From an uncultured Bdellovibrionales bacterium (GTDB lineage: Bacteria; Bdellovibrionota; FAC87; UBA2466), in assembly GCA_937903155.1 (NCBI GenBank), contig CALCZU010000010.1:1-16318 (forward strand): a stretch of 16,318 nt of DNA, read 5' to 3'. Shown piece after piece: positions 14,697 to 16,318 of this stretch. Under the pieces are notes generated by a model. The model ran no database searches, was not told where the DNA came from, and saw only the letters and a list, made by a program, of their open reading frames with translations. The translations under genes and the position numbers were made by a program. Position 1 is the stretch's first letter. Every line of letters begins with the position of its first letter.

Positions 14697-16147
14697 CCTC
14701 TCGCCGTGCGCCGTGGATATGGGTAGGCATTGCCTTGCTCGTCGTTATCACGCGTCTCACGGAACTGGGCATTTCACTAGACCCAGCGCTTTTTGCAAGT
14801 GTCGCTCGCAATATCGCGCGTAGTGGAAATATCTGGTCACTCTCGGCTGGCGAAAATTTTTTTCCACAGTTTTACGAGCATCCATTTTTAGGGATTTGGT
14901 TTCAAGCCCTAGTTTTTAAACTCTTCGGCGCGAGCGAACTGACCTCAAGATTGGTAGGAGTTTTTTTCGGTGTCGGAACATTTTATTTCTTGTACCGCCT
15001 TGCCGAAAAATGGGTGGATAGCCGTTTTGCAAACGTCTTCTGCTTGTTGTCGCTGATAAGCATCTACTTTGTCGGACGAATGCCGACATTCTATTTCGAA
15101 ATCCCGCTCACGTTTTTTCTTTTAGGATCTTTTTATTTCTATTGGAAAAGCCTTGTGCTTCCCGATTGGAAAGATGAACTTCTCGCCGGCATTTTTCTCG
15201 GTTGTGCTTTCCTCACAAAAGGTCTTGCGAGTCTTCCTCTCGTTGCCTTGATGGGACTTTCAGCGCTCTATCATTATAAGAAAGATTTTTGGAAGGTGAG
15301 GGGACTCTGGGTTTCGCTGGGAGTCACAATCGGAATCGTCTTTGTCTTTTGTTTTCTCCAAGCTCATTTGGGGGACTATCCTTTTTATAAATTGTATTGG
15401 AATCGCCACCATGTCCAAAATAGTGCCGCCCAAAAAGTTTTCGAAATTCCGTACATCATTGCATTCGCAAAAAAACTTTGGGAAACCCACGCGCTCCATC
15501 TTCTCTTAGCCTTTTTAGGAATCGGATTCTTCATCTCAAAAGAAGAAGTTCGAACCGGTTGCAAAGACGCCCTCTTTGTTGGAGTCGCGGGGAGTCTTCT
15601 CTTTCTTTTAGCCAATGGCTCGCTCGGTTTTACGCATCTCCATTACTTTTACACGCTTTATCCCCTCGTCAATATCCTCGCCGCCCTCGCGTTTTACCCT
15701 TTAGCTTTAAAATATTCAGAACAAACGTGGAGGCGTTGGGGACTCGGTTTCGCTTGTCTCTATTTAATTGTTTGGCAAGTGATCCCCGTTTCCATGCGCC
15801 GCAAAGCCGATATCGATTACTATCAATTGAAAGGGATCGTTCAACAATTGAAGTCCAAAGGAATGAATCGTTTAGAAGGCCTCGGAATCGGTGAAACGGA
15901 TTGGGATATTCGCGAAGTCTCACTTTGGTATTGGGATACAGAAATTTTTCTCGTGAAGGATGTGAATGACGTAAAGGCGAAAGCGGTCTTGGTGCGGACG
16001 ACTGATAGTACCTCATTAGAAAACGCACTTAGGAAGAAACAATATCTCTTCTGTGCCGGAAGCCCTAAATTCGCGCTTTATGTGAATTCGAAAGACCTTG
16101 AAAGAACTTGTAGGCAGGCGAAGTTTGATATTTCTTTGTTGAAGTAG
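14693..16147 (+). CDS. GT39/ArnT-like integral membrane glycosyltransferase
   Basis: 484 residues with about ten or more hydrophobic helices, the first at about 9-20. It resembles the PMT/ArnT family (GT39, GT-C fold), which uses polyprenyl-phosphate sugars to glycosylate lipids or proteins on the periplasmic face. Evidence: the first outer loop LDPALFASVARNIARSG (29-45) with the likely catalytic Asp30; YEHPFLGIWFQALVFKLFGA (61-80), matching the family's 'hPPl..w......G'; SELTSRLVGV; FLTKGLASLPL (173-183), the conserved tKG; and THLHYFYTLYPLV, like the 'yyl..lPa' block. A soluble C-terminal tail follows the last helix (about 352-366). It starts four bases inside the upstream gene (ATGA), so translational coupling with the KARI-like gene is expected. 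Sugar and acceptor are unknown. Confidence 0.85.
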   Translation: MTSRRAPWIWVGIALLVVITRLTELGISLDPALFASVARNIARSGNIWSLSAGENFFPQFYEHPFLGIWFQALVFKLFGASELTSRLVGVFFGVGTFYFLYRLAEKWVDSRFANVFCLLSLISIYFVGRMPTFYFEIPLTFFLLGSFYFYWKSLVLPDWKDELLAGIFLGCAFLTKGLASLPLVALMGLSALYHYKKDFWKVRGLWVSLGVTIGIVFVFCFLQAHLGDYPFYKLYWNRHHVQNSAAQKVFEIPYIIAFAKKLWETHALHLLLAFLGIGFFISKEEVRTGCKDALFVGVAGSLLFLLANGSLGFTHLHYFYTLYPLVNILAALAFYPLALKYSEQTWRRWGLGFACLYLIVWQVIPVSMRRKADIDYYQLKGIVQQLKSKGMNRLEGLGIGETDWDIREVSLWYWDTEIFLVKDVNDVKAKAVLVRTTDSTSLENALRKKQYLFCAGSPKFALYVNSKDLERTCRQAKFDISLLK

Positions 16148-16318
16148 ATCCTCGAGGTAAAACTGAATTGCTTTCCCTTCGGATGGTGGTTGACTGCTCG
16201 CAGTTGACGGCATGGCGGCAATCAGGCAAGGCGGACCGCGGTTACGTCGCGCGGGATGCGGTTTTGATAAGTTTGAATACGCTTGCTGCTAGATGATCCA
16301 GTAAATCAATTTCCTTCG
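16148..16318. other. right-edge non-coding stretch, possible tail of a minus-strand gene
   Basis: 171 bases with no gene I can support. GTTGAC occurs twice (16189-16194 and 16203-16208) around a small ACTGC/GCAGT inverted pair without a usable loop. A GC-rich patch covers about 16209-16260. On the minus strand, a 24-codon frame enters from the window edge and stops at TAA 16244-16242 (ending ASRAT); it could be the C-terminus of a gene beyond the window, but it is too short to name. Confidence 0.3.

Noticed and set aside
16148..16318. A tRNA or terminator hairpin in the GC-rich end of the window.
   Set aside because: No cloverleaf arms or T-loop sequence could be laid out, and the ACTGC/GCAGT pair has a two-base loop and no T-run.

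Overview
The window is 16.3 kb of tightly packed bacterial chromosome carrying 13 protein genes. No stretch longer than 300 bases lacks a gene. I see no tRNA, rRNA, CRISPR array, transposase or phage gene. Two signal-peptide outer-membrane beta-barrel proteins and a lipoprotein point to a Gram-negative host of medium GC. The gene mix (App1-type phosphatase, paired PorV/FadL-like barrels, QEGLA-motif DUF1704 protein, split methylmalonyl-CoA mutase, small Cys-rich lipoprotein) would fit a Bdellovibrionota/Oligoflexia or other delta-proteobacteria-like lineage. That placement is an inference; no marker here proves it.

Layout. From 32 to 3775: an App1-family phosphatase gene (minus) diverges from two overlapping paralogous outer-membrane barrel genes (plus), which converge on a small lipoprotein gene (minus). 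From 3994 to 6446 (minus): a DUF1704/QEGLA putative metallopeptidase and an RlmI-like 23S rRNA cytosine methyltransferase overlap by 19 nt. From 6525 to 8057 (plus): the large subunit of a methylmalonyl-CoA mutase with the substrate residues of true MCM. From 8085 to 8295: two perfect 38-bp repeats in inverted orientation lie between convergent genes; the 33-bp core of the same repeat also occurs at 3933. From 8319 to 10773 (minus): a GT-B glycosyltransferase-like protein and class II fumarase. From 10862 to 11785 (plus): a membrane-anchored stand-alone ComEC-type metallo-beta-lactamase domain, whose 3' end overlaps uvrB (minus, 11747-13744). From 13767 to 16147 (plus): a divergent ketol-acid reductoisomerase-like gene, coupled by ATGA to a GT39/ArnT-like membrane glycosyltransferase. 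The last 171 bases hold no sure gene.

How the parts fit. Most of the window is housekeeping: fumarase and methylmalonyl-CoA mutase both feed the succinate/fumarate part of central carbon metabolism, UvrB is nucleotide excision repair, and RlmI modifies rRNA. No pathway-sized operon is present.

The most interesting signals are regulatory and contextual. First, several genes (mcm, the GT-B gene, the ComEC-like gene, uvrB, the KARI-like gene and perhaps fumC) have a -35/-10-like pair whose -10 ends only 6-7 nt before an ATG with no Shine-Dalgarno, which predicts leaderless mRNAs. Second, uvrB and the KARI-like gene appear to share a symmetric GTATAC core as overlapping, opposite -10 elements. 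Third, the KARI-like protein keeps every catalytic residue but lacks the usual N-terminus, has a changed cofactor loop, and sits with a glycosyltransferase rather than with branched-chain amino acid genes.
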